Source: Monodelphis domestica (Eukaryota > Chordata > Mammalia > Didelphimorphia > Didelphidae). Taken from it: a stretch of 64,000 bases of DNA. The stretch covers positions 344,625,850 to 344,689,849 of the forward strand of contig NC_077230.1 in the NCBI RefSeq assembly GCF_027887165.1. Reading direction: 5' to 3'. The translations under genes and the position numbers were made by a program. Below, piece by piece: positions 1-11,763 of the stretch. Within the stretch, counting starts at the first letter, position 1. Each line of letters opens with the position of its first letter. Below the pieces are notes generated by a model. It saw only the letters and a list, made by a program, of their open reading frames with translations. It was not told the DNA's origin and did no database searches.

Positions 1-309
1 CAAACATTATTCATTGGAAACAAAGATCATTTTCTTTTCCTCCCCTCCCCCCTCTCCCATAGCCGACATGCGATTCCACTGGGTATCACATGTGTCCTTG
101 ATTCGAAACCATTTCCATGTTGTTGGTATTTGCATTAGAGTGTTCATTTAGAGTCTCTCCTCAGTCATATCCCTTCAACCCCTGTTGCTTTTCCTCCTTG
201 TTTTTCCTCCCACAGTTTTTCCTCTGCTTGTGGGTACTGTTTTTTCTCCTAGATCCCTGCAGATTGTTCAGGGACATTGCATTGACACTAATGGAGAAGT
301 CCATTACGT

Positions 310-3300
310 TCAATTGTACCACAGTGTATCAGTCTCTGTGTACAATGTTCTCCTGGTTCTGCTCCTTTCACTCTGCATCACTTCCTGGAGGTTGTTCCAG
401 TCTCCATGGAATTCCTCCACTTTATTGTTCCTTTTAGCACAATAGTATTCCATCACCAACATATACCACAATTTGTTCAGCCATTCCCCAATTGAAGGGC
501 ATCCCCTCATTTTCCAATTTTTGGCCACCACAAAGAGCGCAGCTATGAATATTCTTGTACAAGTCTTTTTCCTTATTATCTCTCTGGGGTACAAGCCCAG
601 CAGTGCTAAGGCTGGATCAAAGGGCAGACAGTCTTTTATCGCCCTTTGGGCATAGTTCCAAATTGCCCTCCAGAATGGTTGGATCAACTCACAACTCCAC
701 CAGCAGTGCATTAATGTCCCTACTTTGCCACATCCCCTCCAGCATTCATTACTTTCCTTTGCTGTCATGTTAGCCAATCTGCTAGGTGTGAGGTGATACC
801 TCAGAGTTGTTTTGATTTGCATTTCTCTGATTATCAGGGATTTAGAACACTTTTTCATGTGCTTATTAATAGTTTTGATTTCTTTATCTGAAAACTGTCT
901 ATTTATGTCCTTTGCCCGTTTATTAATTGGAGAATGGCTTGATTTTTTTGTATAATTGATTTAGCTCTTTGTAAATTTGAGTAAATAAACCTTTGTCAGA
1001 GGTTTTTATGAAGATTGTTTCCCAAGTTGTTGCTTCCCTTCTGATTTTAGTTACATTGGTTTTGTTTGTACAAAAGCTTTTTAATTTGATGTAGTCAAAA
1101 TTATTTATTTTACATTTTGTGACTCTTTCTAAGTCTTGCTTGGTTTTAAAATCTTTCCCTTCCTAAAGGTCTGACATGTATACTATTCTGTGTTCGCCTA
1201 ATTTACTTATAGTTTCCTTCTTTATGTTCAAGTCATTCACCCATTCTGAGTTTATCTTGGTGTAGGGTGTGAGGTGTTGATCCAAACCTAATCTCTCCCA
1301 CACTGTCTTCCAATTTTCCCAGCAGTTTTTCTCAAATAGTGAATTTTTTGTCCCAAAAGCTGGGGTCTTTGGATTTGTCATAGACTGATTTGCTGAGGTC
1401 ATTTATGCCAAGTCTATTCCACTGATCCTCCTTTCTGTCTCTTAGTCAGTACCAAATTGTTTTGATGACCACTGCTTTATAGTATAGTTTGAGATTTGGG
1501 ACTGCAAGTCCTCCTTCCTTTGCATTTTTTTCATGATTTCCCTGGATATCCTTGATCTTTTATTCTTCCAAATGAACTTAGTTCTGGTTTTTTTCTAATC
1601 CAGTAAATAAGTGTTTTGGAAGTTCAGTGGGTATGGCACTAAATAAGTAAATTAATTTGGATAGGATTGTCATTTTTTATAATGTTAGCTTGTCCCACCC
1701 ATGAGCAATCAATGTTTTTCCAATTGTTTAGATCTAGTTTTAATTGTGTGGAGAGTGTTTTGTAGTTGTGTTCATATAGTCCCTGTGTTTGTCTCGGCAG
1801 ATAGATTCCTAAGTATTTTATATTGTCTAAGGTGATTTTGAATGGGATTTCTCTTTCTAATTCTTGCTGCTGAAATGGGTTAGAGATATATAGAAATGCT
1901 GATGACTTATGTGGGTTTATTTTATATCCTGGAACTTTGCTAAATTTGTTGATTTTTTCAAGTAACTTTTTGGTTGATTCTCTAGGATTCCTTAAGTAAA
2001 CCATCATATTATCCGCAAAGAGTGATAGCTTGGTCTCCTCATTGCCAATTTTAATACCTTCAATTTCTTTTTCTTCTCTAATTGCTACTGCTAGTGTTTC
2101 TAGCACAATGTTAAATAATAGAGGTGATAATGGGCCATGTTTCACTACTGATCTTATTGGGAAGGCTTCTAGTTTATCCCCATTGCAGATGATGTTTGCT
2201 GATGGTTTTAGATACATACTGTTTATTATTTTTAAGAAAGGCCCTTCTATTCCTATACTTTCTAGTGTTTTCAATAGGAATGGGTGTTGTATTTTATCAA
2301 AGGCTTTTTCTGCATCTATTGAGATAATCATGGGATTTTTGTCAGTTTAGCTTGTTAATATGGTCAATTATGTGGATGGTTTTCCTAATATTGAACCATC
2401 CTTGCATTCCTGGTATGAATCCTGCCTGGTCATAGTGGATGACCCTTGTGATGACTTGCTGGAGTCTTTTTCTTAGTATCCTATTTAAGGTTTTTGTATC
2501 TATATTCATTAGGGAGATTGGTCTATAGTTTTTTTTTCTCTGTTTTTGACCTGCCTGGCTTTGGGATCAGTACCATGTTTGTGTCATAAAATGAATTTGG
2601 TAGAACTCCTTCTTGGCTTATTCTGTCAAATAGTTTGTTTAATATTGGGATTAGTTGTTCTTTGAATGTTTGATAGAATTTATTTGTGAATCCATCTGGA
2701 CCTGGGGATTTTTTCTTAGGGAGTTCTTTGATGGCTTGTTCAATTTCTTTTTTTGATATGGGGTTGTTTAGGTAATTTATTTCTTCCTCTTTTAGTCTAG
2801 GCAATTTATATTTTTGTAAGTATTCATCCATACCACCTAGATTGCCATATTTGTTGCCATATAATTAGGCATAGTAGTCTTTAATGATTGCCATAATTTC
2901 CTCTTCATTAGAGGTGAGGTCTCCTTTTTCATTTTGGATATTGTCAATTTGGTTTATTTCTTTCTTTTTTAAATTATACTGACTAGTATTTTGTCTATTT
3001 TATTTGTTTTTTTCAAAGTACCAATTTCTAGTCTTATTTATTAAATCAATAGTTCTTTGACTTTCAATTTTATTAATTTCTCCTTTGAGTTTTAGGATCT
3101 CTAATTTAGTCTTCATCTGAGGATTTTTAATTTGTTTGCTTTCCAATTTTTTAATTTACATGCCCAATTCATTGACCTTTGCCCTTCTTAATTTGTTAAT
3201 ATATGAACTCAAGGATATAAATTTCCCCCTGAGTACTGCTTCGGCTGCATCCCATAGGCTTTTCAAGGATGTTTCATCATTGTCATTTTCCTCAATTAAG

Positions 3301-4090
3301 TTATTAATTGTTTCTACGATTTGTTCTTTAACTACCTGGTTTTGGAGAATCATATTGTTTAATTTCCAATTAATTTTTGATTTACCTCTCCATGTTCCCT
3401 TACTAATTATTATTTTCATTGCATTGTGATCTGAGAAAGTTGCATTTATTATTTCTGCTCTTTTGCACTTGTTTGCAATGTTTTTATGCCTTTATACATG
3501 GTAAATTTGTGTGAATGTACCATGTGCTGCAGAAAAGAAGGTATATTCCTTTTTGTCCCTATTTATTTTTCTCCACATGTCTACTAACTCAAATTTTTCT
3601 GAGATTTCATTCACTTCTCTTACCTCTTTCTTATTTATTTTTTGGTTTGATTTATCTAGTTCGGATAGAGGAAAGTTCAGGTCTCTCACTAGTATAGTTT
3701 CTCTATCTATTTTGTCCTTGAGCTCTAGTTTCTCCTTTAGAAATTTGGATGCTATGCCATCTGGTGCATACATGTTGAGTATAGATATTTCCTCATTGTT
3801 TATACTGCCTTTTTTCAGGATGTAATTATTTCCCCTATCTCTTTTAACTAGATTTATTTTTTTACTTTGGTTTTGTTGGATATCATGATTGCAACTCCTG
3901 CCTTCTTTTTATCAGTTGATGCGCAATAAATTTGGCTCCACTCTCTTACTTTCACCTTATGTGTATCTACCTTCCTCATGTGTGTTTCTTATAGACAGCA
4001 TATGGTAGGGTTTTGGATTCTAATCCACTCTGATATTCACTTGCATTTTATGGGTGAGTTCATTCCATTCACATTCAGAGTTATGATTAC
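310..4090 (-). pseudogene. L1 ORF2 (endonuclease-reverse transcriptase), broken
   Basis: Functional ORF2p nicks target DNA and reverse-transcribes L1 RNA. From 5' to 3' on the minus strand the pieces are as follows. The endonuclease lies at about 4080-3490; its usual GDFN box reads RDLNF and the terminal TKIDH-type motif reads TQIYH, so catalytic residues are lost. A linker lies at 3419-3156. The reverse transcriptase spans 2831-1639 and contains [21 protein letters not shown] and the active-site box FADNMM where FADDM is expected. The C-terminal Cys/His knuckle (C-X3-C-X7-H-X4-C) is in 858-310. The frame changes at least three times and no single reading frame joins the parts. The element is inactive by inspection. 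Confidence 0.9.
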
Positions 4091-4840
4091 TAGCTGTGTA
4101 TTTCCCAGCATTTTGATTTCTACTCCTAGTCCTGCCTTTTCTTCTTTCACTATTTCCTTCTATATCAATGTTTGCTTTTAATCAGTCCTCCTAGTTCCCA
4201 CCCTTATTTTATTTCCCTTTCTACCTCCTCCCTTCTTATCCCCCCTTATTTTCCCTATAGCCTTTCTACAATTAACCCCCTGCCCCCTCCCTCCCTTGTA
4301 CTGCTTCCCTCCCCACCAGTCCATTTGTTACCCTTCTACTCCCCTATAGGGTGCAAATCTATTCTCTTCCCCCAATAGATTGGATTGTTTTTCCCTCTTT
4401 GAGTCAATTTCAAAGAATGTAAAAGTTGAGTATTTCCTGTCTCTGACCTCTTTACCCTTCCAGTGTATTGATGTTCTCCCCCCTCCCACCATGAGCTTCT
4501 TTGTGACATATAAATTTACCCCCATTTATTTCTTTTCCCATTTCTTTTAATATTAACCTATTTTAAACTCTAGTTATATATATATGTATATACATATGCA
4601 TACACATGTGTATGTATTAATGCATGCATATCTATATATCTATTTAGTCTTGTCTTTTCATCCTATACAGTTAGTCACTGTTCCCTCTAAGTGTACTTCT
4701 TTTTGCTGCACAGGTAATAACAACAGTTTTTAAGAGTTACCAATGACCTCTTTTCTTATAGGGATACATATCATTTTAACTTATTGAGTCTCCTAAAAAA
4801 AGGGTTTTTTTTGTTTTGTTTTTCTTTTTTCCCTCTTTTT
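4090..4840 (-). other. L1 inter-ORF spacer with TA/TG-rich microsatellite
   Basis: About 750 bp between the L1 ORF2 start and the ORF1 end. It is pyrimidine-rich on the plus strand (purine-rich in the sense of the element) and contains a TATATG/CATACA-type short repeat at about 4575-4640. The same layout recurs in the plus-strand L1 copies at 6480-7080 and 11700-12650, so it belongs to the element rather than to a host gene. Confidence 0.6.
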
Positions 4841-5740
4841 TAATTACCTTTTGATGATTCTCTTGAGTTCTGTGCTTGGAAATCAAATTTTCTGTTCAGG
4901 TCTGGTCTTTTATTTATGAATTCTTGAAATTCTTCTATTTTGTTGAATGACCCTGTAAGAATATAGTCAGTTTTGCTGGGTAGTTGATTCTTGGTTGTAG
5001 ACCTAGTTCCCTTGCTTTCTATAATATCATATTCCATGCCTTTCAGTTTTTCAGTGTGGATGCAGTCAGATCCTGCATTATCCTCACTGTGGTTCCGTGG
5101 TATCTGAATGACTTCTTCTCAGCAGCTTGTAATATCTTTTCTTTGGTCTGATAGTTCTTGAATTTGGCTATAACATTCCTGGGTGTTGTCAGTTGGGGGT
5201 TAAGTACAGGAGGTGATCTGTGGATTCTTTCAATCTCTACTTTTCCCTCTTGTTCTAGGATATAGGGGCAGTTTTCTTAATAATTTCCTGTAGTATGATA
5301 TCCAGGCTTTTTCTTTTGTCATGGTCTTCTGTAGACCAATGATTCTTAAATTGTCTCTCCTTGAATGATTTTCTAAATCCTCTGTTTTGTGAATGAGATG
5401 CTTCATATTTTCCTAAAAATTTTCATTCTTTTGGTTTTGTTTTATAGTTTCCTTCTGCCTTGTGAGGTCACTTAATTCTAGTTGTATTCTGGTTCTTAAA
5501 GACTGGATTTCATCCTTGGCTTTTTGGTCATCATTTTCATTTTGGTCTGATTTTCTTTGGAGGTCATCTTTCATCCTCTTTACCTCGTCTTTCATCTCCT
5601 TTTTCTCATCTTTCATCTTCTTCACCTTATCTTTCATCTCCTTTGCCTCATTTTACAGCTGGTTGATTTTGGCTTTCAAGACACTATTTTCTGTTTCCAC
5701 ATGATTTATCTTAGTTTTTACATTCTTTTCCCAATTGTCT
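4840..5740 (-). pseudogene. L1 ORF1 (RNA-binding coiled-coil protein), partial and broken
   Basis: ORF1p forms trimers through a coiled coil and binds L1 RNA. The coiled-coil part is visible at 5637-5413, with repeating MKDE-KKMKDE heptad-like units rich in Lys, Asp and Glu. The C-terminal part is visible at 5037-4840, with TDYILTGSFNKIEEFQEFI and the ending SRESSKGN. The RNA-recognition part between them (about 5040-5410) is present as sequence but broken. The N-terminus is absent because the element is truncated near 5755. Confidence 0.85.
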
Positions 5741-5752
5741 TCTGACTCTCTT

Positions 5753-5875
5753 CTGCCTCAGTTTCTTTAGCTATAAAAAGGATAATAATAGTATCTATTT
5801 CCTAGGGTTGTTGTGAGGCTCCAATGAGAATATCTGAAAAGCACTTAACATAGTCTCTGGTACATAGTTGATAAT
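5753..5875 (+). mobile_element. MIR-type SINE fragment
   Basis: CTCAGTTTCTTTAGCTATAAAA, GGATAATAATAGTATCTA and GGTTGTTGTGAGG, followed by a GCACTTAACATAGT-like end, match the central and 3' part of MIR. It borders the truncated L1. The next 180 bp (5876-6060) show nothing I can assign. Confidence 0.7.
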
Positions 5876-6059
5876 TCCCTCCTTCATCTTTTTAAAATTT
5901 AAAACTTTTTTTAGATTTGTCAGTTATGGAGAAAATACATTTTTGTGGTTCTCAAATATTCCCCTCCTCTGACAAGGAATTTTTCAATTATGTATTTTAA
6001 AACTTGTTCCAAAATTCAAATCCCTCTTTTATCCAGATTTCCGTATCCAGATTAACCTC

Positions 6060-8340
6060 TCCTTTCTACCATTATTGCTTTATAAGGACAAAATTCAAAA
6101 AGGGATTAAAAACCAAATAAGATAGGTCAAAGAAAGGTGGGAAAGAAAATGGGTTCAAGAGCTCTTGGGTCAAGGAGAAAATACTACAAGTAGCCAGAAA
6201 GAAACTATTCAAATATCATGGAGCCTCCATCAGGATTACACAGAATGTGACAGGTTCCAAATTGAAGGACTAGAAGGTTTGGAATATGATATCTTAGAGG
6301 TATGGGAACAGGGTTTATAATCAAGAATAAGCTACCCATCAAAACTGGCTATATTATTTTAGGGGAAAGTATGATCATTTAATTTCTCAAATTACTAAGT
6401 ATTTATGAAGAAAAGATCAAACTTAAACAGAGAATTTGATGGCCAAATACAAAATTCAAGAGAAGCATAAAAAGGTAAATATTTAGAGAAAAATTTTAAG
6501 GACTTAAGTAAGGTCAAATTGATATCTGTAACTCTTAAAAATCATTATTATCATAGTGCTTAAAAGAAGTATACATAGATGGTGTGATAGTAAGCTGTTT
6601 AGGATAATAGGAAAAATAATTTAGGGGTGAAAAAGAGGATTGCATTAAGAGAAAAGGGAAGAGAGAAGTATACAGTGAATGGAGTAAATTATATCACATA
6701 AAGAGACACAGGGTGGGGAACTATTACAATGGAGGGGAGGATGAGGGTGGTGACAGGTAATACTTTATCTCATTGGAATTGGCTCAGAAAAGAAGGAAGA
6801 ATGGTTAGATTCATTGGGGTATAGAATCCTATCTTACCCTATAGAGAAGTAGAAGGAGAATAAAGAAGAGGCTGGTGGGGAGGGGAGTAATATAAAGGAG
6901 GGAAAATCTGGAGGGTGATTAAAAGACCATATAGTTAAGTAGGTCTGGAATAAGAAGGGTGGTGGTGGGAAAAGGTATAATATAAGAGAGGAGGAATGGG
7001 GGAGTAAAAGCAAAATACTAGTGTGTAGGAAAGAATGAAAGGAGAAATGACAGGATTAAAAGAGAAAAAGTAGATGGAGGGGAATACACAGATGGTAATC
7101 ATAAATGTGAATGTAAATGGGATGAACTCACCCATAAAATGAAAGCAGATATCAGAGTGGATTAAAAATCAGGATCCTCCCACACAGAATAAAGATAAAG
7201 GGCTGGAGCAGAATGTATTGGGCTTCAACTGAGACAAAAAAATCAGAAGTAGCAATAATGATCTCAGACAAAGCTAAAGCAAAAATAGATTTGATTAAAG
7301 GGACAAGGAAGGTAATTACATCTTGATAATATAGACAATGAAGAAATATCAGTACTCAACATATATTCACCAAATAGTGTAGCGTCCAGATTTTTAAAGG
7401 AGAAACTAAAGAAACTTAAGGGGGAAATAGACAGTAAAATTATACTAATGTGGTTCCTCAACCATCCCCTATCAGAATTAGATAAATCTAAGCAAAAAAT
7501 AAATAAGAAAGAAGTAAAGAAAGTGAATAAAATTTTAGAAAAGTTAAATTTAATAGATATCTGGAGAAATTTGAATAGAGGTAAAAAAACATTCTTTTCC
7601 ACAGCACATGGTACATACACAAAAATTGACCATATACTTGGGCCAACTTCACAACCAAATACAGAAGAATCAATACAACTTTTCCAGATCATAATGCAAC
7701 AAAATTATAATCAATAAGAGTTCATGGAAAGGCAAATTAAAAATTAATTAGAAATGAAATAATCTTTCTTCAAAATTGGGGGTCAAAGAACAAATTATAG
7801 AAACAATCACTGATTTCATTGGAGAGAATTACAGTAAGGAGATGACATATCAAAATTTATGGGATACAACAGCTGTACTCCTCGGAAAATTTATTGAATG
7901 CTTACATCAGTAAAATAAAGAAAAAGCACAACACCCAATTATTAAAAACACTAGAAAACAGAGGAATAAAAGGGATTTTCCTTAAAATAATAAGTAATGT
8001 TTATTTAAAACCATAAGTAAGTATCATCTGCAATGGGGTTGTTAGATACCTTCCCAATAAGACCAGGAGTGAAGCAAAAATACCCATTATCACTACTATT
8101 ATTTAATATTATACTATAAATTCTAGCTTTAGCAGTTAGAGAAGAAAAAGAATTGAAGGAATTAAAATAGGCAATGTGGATGATATGACGGTACACTTAG
8201 AAATCCTAGAAAATCAACTAAAATGAGTTGAAATAATTAATAATTTTGGCAAAGTTGTACAAAATAAACCCACCTAAATAATCAACACTTCTGTTTCCAA
8301 TAAAGCTGAACTACAAGAGTTAGAAAGAGAAACTATTAAA
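6060..8340 (+). mobile_element. L1 LINE fragment, plus strand, internally deleted
   Basis: It contains the ORF1 C-terminal region (about 6080-6480), the purine-rich inter-ORF spacer (6480-7080), the endonuclease domain (about 7090-7720) and then, after a jump near 7925, the start of reverse transcriptase (AFDKIQH-like context through a FADD-like box near 8180). Compared with the minus-strand L1 at 1-5755, several hundred bases between endonuclease and reverse transcriptase are missing. Stops and frameshifts are frequent. The endonuclease here keeps TKIDHI, unlike the minus-strand copy. Confidence 0.87.
7448..7717 (+). pseudogene. L1 ORF2 endonuclease domain fragment
   Basis: An 89-residue open stretch with FLNHPLSELDKSKQKINKKE, DIWRNLNRGK, FFSTAHGTYTKIDHILG and an ESIQLF tail is the C-terminal half of the L1 endonuclease. 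The SxxHGTYTKIDHI segment carries the catalytic Asp-His pair. The upstream GDFN box reads WFLN and is lost. The piece is part of the larger element described separately and is not a host gene. Confidence 0.85.
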
Positions 8341-8640
8341 ATGTTTTTAATTTTTATTTTTAATTAATTAAATTAGAATATTTTCCATGATTACATAATT
8401 CATTTTTTTCCCTCTCCTTCTCCCTACTTGCTCCTGGAGCCAATGAACAATTCCACTGGGTTTTTCAAAACCTATTTCCAAATTAATATTTTCAATAGAG
8501 TGGTCAATTAAAGTCAATATCCTCAATCATATACCCATTGAACTATTTGGTCAATCATATGTTTTTCTCCTGGGTTTCTACTCCTATGAATTTTAGATTT
8601 TTCTCCACCTTGTTTAAATCTTTAAAATCCTAACAAAACA
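8341..8640 (-). mobile_element. L1 3' end, inverted relative to its left neighbour
   Basis: A T/A-rich start followed by CCATGATTACATAATTCA, TTTTTCCCTCTCC, CCACTGGGTTTTTCAAAACC and AATAGAGTGGTCAATTAAAG parallels the first ~280 bp of the window, which is the 3' UTR of a minus-strand L1. It therefore reads as the 3' end of an L1 on the minus strand, butted against a plus-strand L1. Confidence 0.65.
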
Positions 8641-9310
8641 GGAATGTCTACACCCCTACTTAAGGATTAAGTGTTGAGGAGGATGGCCTATGACCAACAT
8701 GTGCTATCAAGTGACAAATCAGAAACAACTGACAGACCCCCTGGGCTGTCCAAAGTCAAACTTAAGCTACCATTGGATTGAGATGCAGGAAGTGATGTAA
8801 AAAAAGTCTATATATTAGTGGCACTTCATCTTGCCAGCTCTCTTTTGATGGAGAGGTGGCTCTGGTTCTCCTTGGGCAGTGGAGGAGTCTTGGCGTGGCT
8901 GCAGCTATTGTCTGGGTTTGGCAGTGAGCATCCTTGATACAGTACTGGGAGAAGCTTAGTAGCATGGTTTAGGTGAGGCATCTTCCCTGAGCTCTCTTGG
9001 AGTTTAGGCTGTTTCCTTTTTCCCTTTACCTTTCCCAAAAACACCATCCTCCTAGGAGGCCCCTCATCTTGGAGGAGGCCTCATGGCTGGAAGGTCTCTG
9101 AACTCCCCTTGGCTCATGCTAGGCCGGAGAAGTCTTTTACTCTTTTCCCTCTCTCTTCTTCTTAATTCCTTCCCTCTATATTAATTAAATCACCATAAAA
9201 ATTCCCAAACTGACTTAGTATTTATATTGGGATCTGAATTAATCCCTGGTAACCATAAGGATGATATATTAGTCAAACCCCCAAAATTTGCCCCTTATAC
9301 TCCCATAGTT
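8641..9310 (+). mobile_element. Probable solo LTR of an endogenous retrovirus
   Basis: The sequence starts near TGTCTACACCCCTACTTAAGG and has a TATA-like GTCTATATATTAG at 8806-8818. A GC-richer transcribed part follows, then ATTAAATCACCATAAAAATT (possible polyadenylation region, about 9181-9200). A second copy of the same layout is at 41130-41960: CCTACTTAAG near the start, then AATTAAACTCCATAAAAG, then a CCTTGGTGACC-like U5. No open frame is preserved. Ends and target duplication could not be fixed. Confidence 0.55.
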
Positions 9311-10094
9311 CTGAGAAACTATTTAAGATCACTGCAGACAATATAAAATATTAGGGGATCCCAGGGCAAAGGCTGCAACTGTGACAGAATACCTTGATAA
9401 CAGGGTGGTAAGCACAGCTCTCTTTAGCCTCTATACCTTCACCTAAACCTTCAGCTAATGCCAGCTGGGGAAGATCTGATCTCAGGGCTCAGTAATACTA
9501 CATCACCCTAATGAGGTCAATCTACAAAGCAAAGAAGAAGCTCCTTCAGGACAGAATAGCCCAAACCCACAGATCCAGAAAATATCAGATGAGTAAGATT
9601 ACAGTCAATGACAGTGGGCAAAAAAGAAAAGAAAAAAGTATGAGTAAACAACAGAAAAAGAAAAAAAAGAAATTATAATTGATAGCTTTTATCCAGATCA
9701 CATAGAACAGTGCAGGACCAAGGAACACCAAGCAAAAATGCAGAAAATCCAGCAAATTTGACTCAAGCTTTGGAGAAACTCAAAACCCAATTAAAAAAAA
9801 AGAGAGACTGAAGACAATTGGAAAAAAGAACTTAAAAAACAAGATTAGTCATCTGGAAACAGAGGCACATGAACTAAAATAAGAAAATAGTGTCTTGAAA
9901 GTCAAAATTGACCAACTTGAAAATGAGGCAAGGAAAGTGAAAGATGACTTACAAAGAAAAACAGACCAGAAGAAGAAAGATCACCAAAAAGCCAGGGATG
10001 AAGGGATGAAATTCAGTCTTTAAAAATTAGAATTCAACAACTAGAAGCAAATGACTTCCCAAGGCAGTAAGAGTTTATACAATAAAATCAAAAG

Positions 10095-10484
10095 CATTGG
10101 TCCCCAAACTATGGCCTAGGGGCCACATGTGGCCCCTTGAGGTCATGTATCTGCCCCCCACCACCCTTCTAGAAGGGGCACCTCTTTCATTGGTGGTCAG
10201 TGAGAGGAGTACTATATGTGGCGGTGCCACAAAGCGAGGCATTGCTCACATACAGTACATAATTCCAGTGACATAATCCTTTGCATGGCACCTCATTCTA
10301 AGGTGCCGTGCAAAGGATTATGTGGCTGCACAATGGAAGAGGTCAGCGTAGTGAGTGGAGATCTGGGGGAGGGGATTCTGCACTATGCTGCCTGGTTAGG
10401 GTTAGGCATAGGTTTAGGTTCTGGCCCTCCAACAGTCTGAGGCCCCCTGAACTGGCCCCCTGTGTAAAAAGTTGGGGATCCCTG
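10095..10484. mobile_element. Non-autonomous hAT DNA transposon with 8-bp target duplication
   Basis: The 390-bp element is flanked by a perfect 8-bp direct repeat ATCAAAAG at 10087-10094 and 10485-10492. Its ends are imperfect inverted repeats: CATTGGTCCCCAAACT on the left and, reverse-complemented, CAGGGATCCCCAACTT on the right. An 8-bp duplication and a CAG/CA..GTCCCCAA terminus are hallmarks of the hAT superfamily. There is no transposase. It sits inside L1 ORF1 and is more GC-rich than its host. It carries an internal 22-bp-arm hairpin, annotated separately. The family name is not determined. Confidence 0.9.
10272..10322. repeat. Near-perfect inverted repeat (hairpin) inside the hAT element
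   Basis: The left arm 10272-10293 and right arm 10301-10322 pair over 22 positions with one mismatch (CATGGCACC against GGTGCCGTG), around the 7-base loop CATTCTA. The structure lies near the middle of the transposon and could fold in DNA or RNA. Whether the family as a whole has it is unknown. Confidence 0.9.
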
Positions 10485-11139
10485 ATCAAAAGAATGAAAA
10501 AATTGAGGAAAATATGAAATACTTCATTGATAAAACTTCAGACCTGGAAAATAGTTCCAGAATAGCTGATTTAAGAATTATTAGACCATGGGAAAATCAT
10601 GACAAAAGAAAAAACCCGAACATCATTTTTATAGGAAATTATCCAAGAAAACTGCCCTGACATTCTTGAACAAGAGGGAAAAGTGGAGATTTAAAGAATC
10701 TACAGATCACCTTCTGCATTTAATCCCCAATTGACAATGTCCAGGAATTTTGTAGCCAAATTCAAGAAATACCAGACCAAGGAAAAGATACTACAAACTG
10801 CTAAAAAGAAACCAATCAGATATCATGGAACCACAGTTAGGATAACACAGGACCTGTCTCCATCCACACTGAAGGACTAGAAGGCATGGAATATGATATT
10901 CTAAAAAGCAAGGGGTCTGGGCCTTCAACCAAGAAATTAACTACCCAGCAAAACTGACTATATTCTTACAGTGTAAAGTATGGTCATTTAATAAAATAGA
11001 AGACTTCCAAGAATTCATAAAGAAAAGAATTGACTTAAACAGCAAATTTGATGCACAAACACAGAACTCAAGAGAATCACCAAAAGGTAATTATGAAAGT
11101 GGAAAAAATTTTTAAGGGACCCAGTAAGTTCAAACAATT

Positions 11140-11675
11140 TGTATTTTGTTAAATTTATGGTTGGACTGAATAATATTTTAGTTGGTTGCCAGAGATTTAA
11201 TTACTAAATCCCAAATTAATTACTAAAGTCAGAATGGAATTTACGGTAACTTATTTTACAATAAAGAGGGAAGGTATTAATGAAGAGAGGAAGAGAAGAC
11301 AAAGAGAGAGATAGCTGCTCCAACCTCCTCTGAGCCAGGCAGGAGTTCAGAGGCCCCAGCCAAGGGAAAAGAGTCTTAAGATAATGGGCCTCTCCAAAGG
11401 CTGGTACCTTCAGAAAGGCCAAGGGAATGGGAGTCAGCCTTTACACTTTCACATGTGGATCACAGAGCTCTCACTCAGTGTGTGAGATGAGTGTTCGTAA
11501 CTTTTGTGATTAAATCCAAAATGGGCAGCACTCCACACTCAACTTTAAGTACTGTGCTTACACTTTGGGGATTGTATCTAAAAATAGATAGGGGATTACA
11601 ATTTAATATTCACAATCAAGGAAGAGCTAAGTACCTTCATTGTTATAATCAGGGGAGAGCCAAATCCAATCTTCA
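11140..11675 (-). mobile_element. Solo LTR, minus strand, with 5-bp target duplication
   Basis: The 536-bp block begins TG and ends CA, and is flanked by CAATT at 11135-11139 and 11676-11680. L1 sequence continues smoothly on both sides (compare 6480-6540), which fixes the edges. On the minus strand it reads as U3, then a TTTATT/TAAAAT-rich polyadenylation zone, then U5. No retroviral coding sequence is inside, so it is a solo LTR left by recombination. The 5-bp duplication is typical of several retrovirus classes. Confidence 0.72.
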
Positions 11676-11763
11676 CAATTCATTTAAGAAAAGATAATAT
11701 TGGTAACTCTTAAAAATTATTTGCATTGGGGTAGCTAGAAGTATACTTAGAGGTGTAATAGGG

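Larger units (their letters stand above)
1..5755 (-). mobile_element. L1 LINE, 5'-truncated, runs off the left edge
   Basis: Read on the minus strand this is a long marsupial-type L1. Its 3' UTR lies at 1-309 and continues outside the window. ORF2 fragments follow at 310-4090, a purine-rich spacer at about 4090-4840, and ORF1 fragments at 4840-5740. The element stops abruptly near 5755 in the ORF1 coiled coil, against a MIR-like sequence, so the 5' UTR is missing. Frameshifts and stops break both ORFs, so this is a dead copy. The element was recognised from the order of domains and from characteristic ORF2 residues. Its subfamily was not determined. Confidence 0.93.

Noticed and set aside
1639-2331. 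Open frame of 230 residues resembling reverse transcriptase as a possible host gene
   Set aside because: It is L1 ORF2 with a mutated active site and clear L1 neighbours.
10216-10517. Two overlapping open frames of about 70 residues
   Set aside because: They fall within the hAT element and its L1 flank, with no domain.
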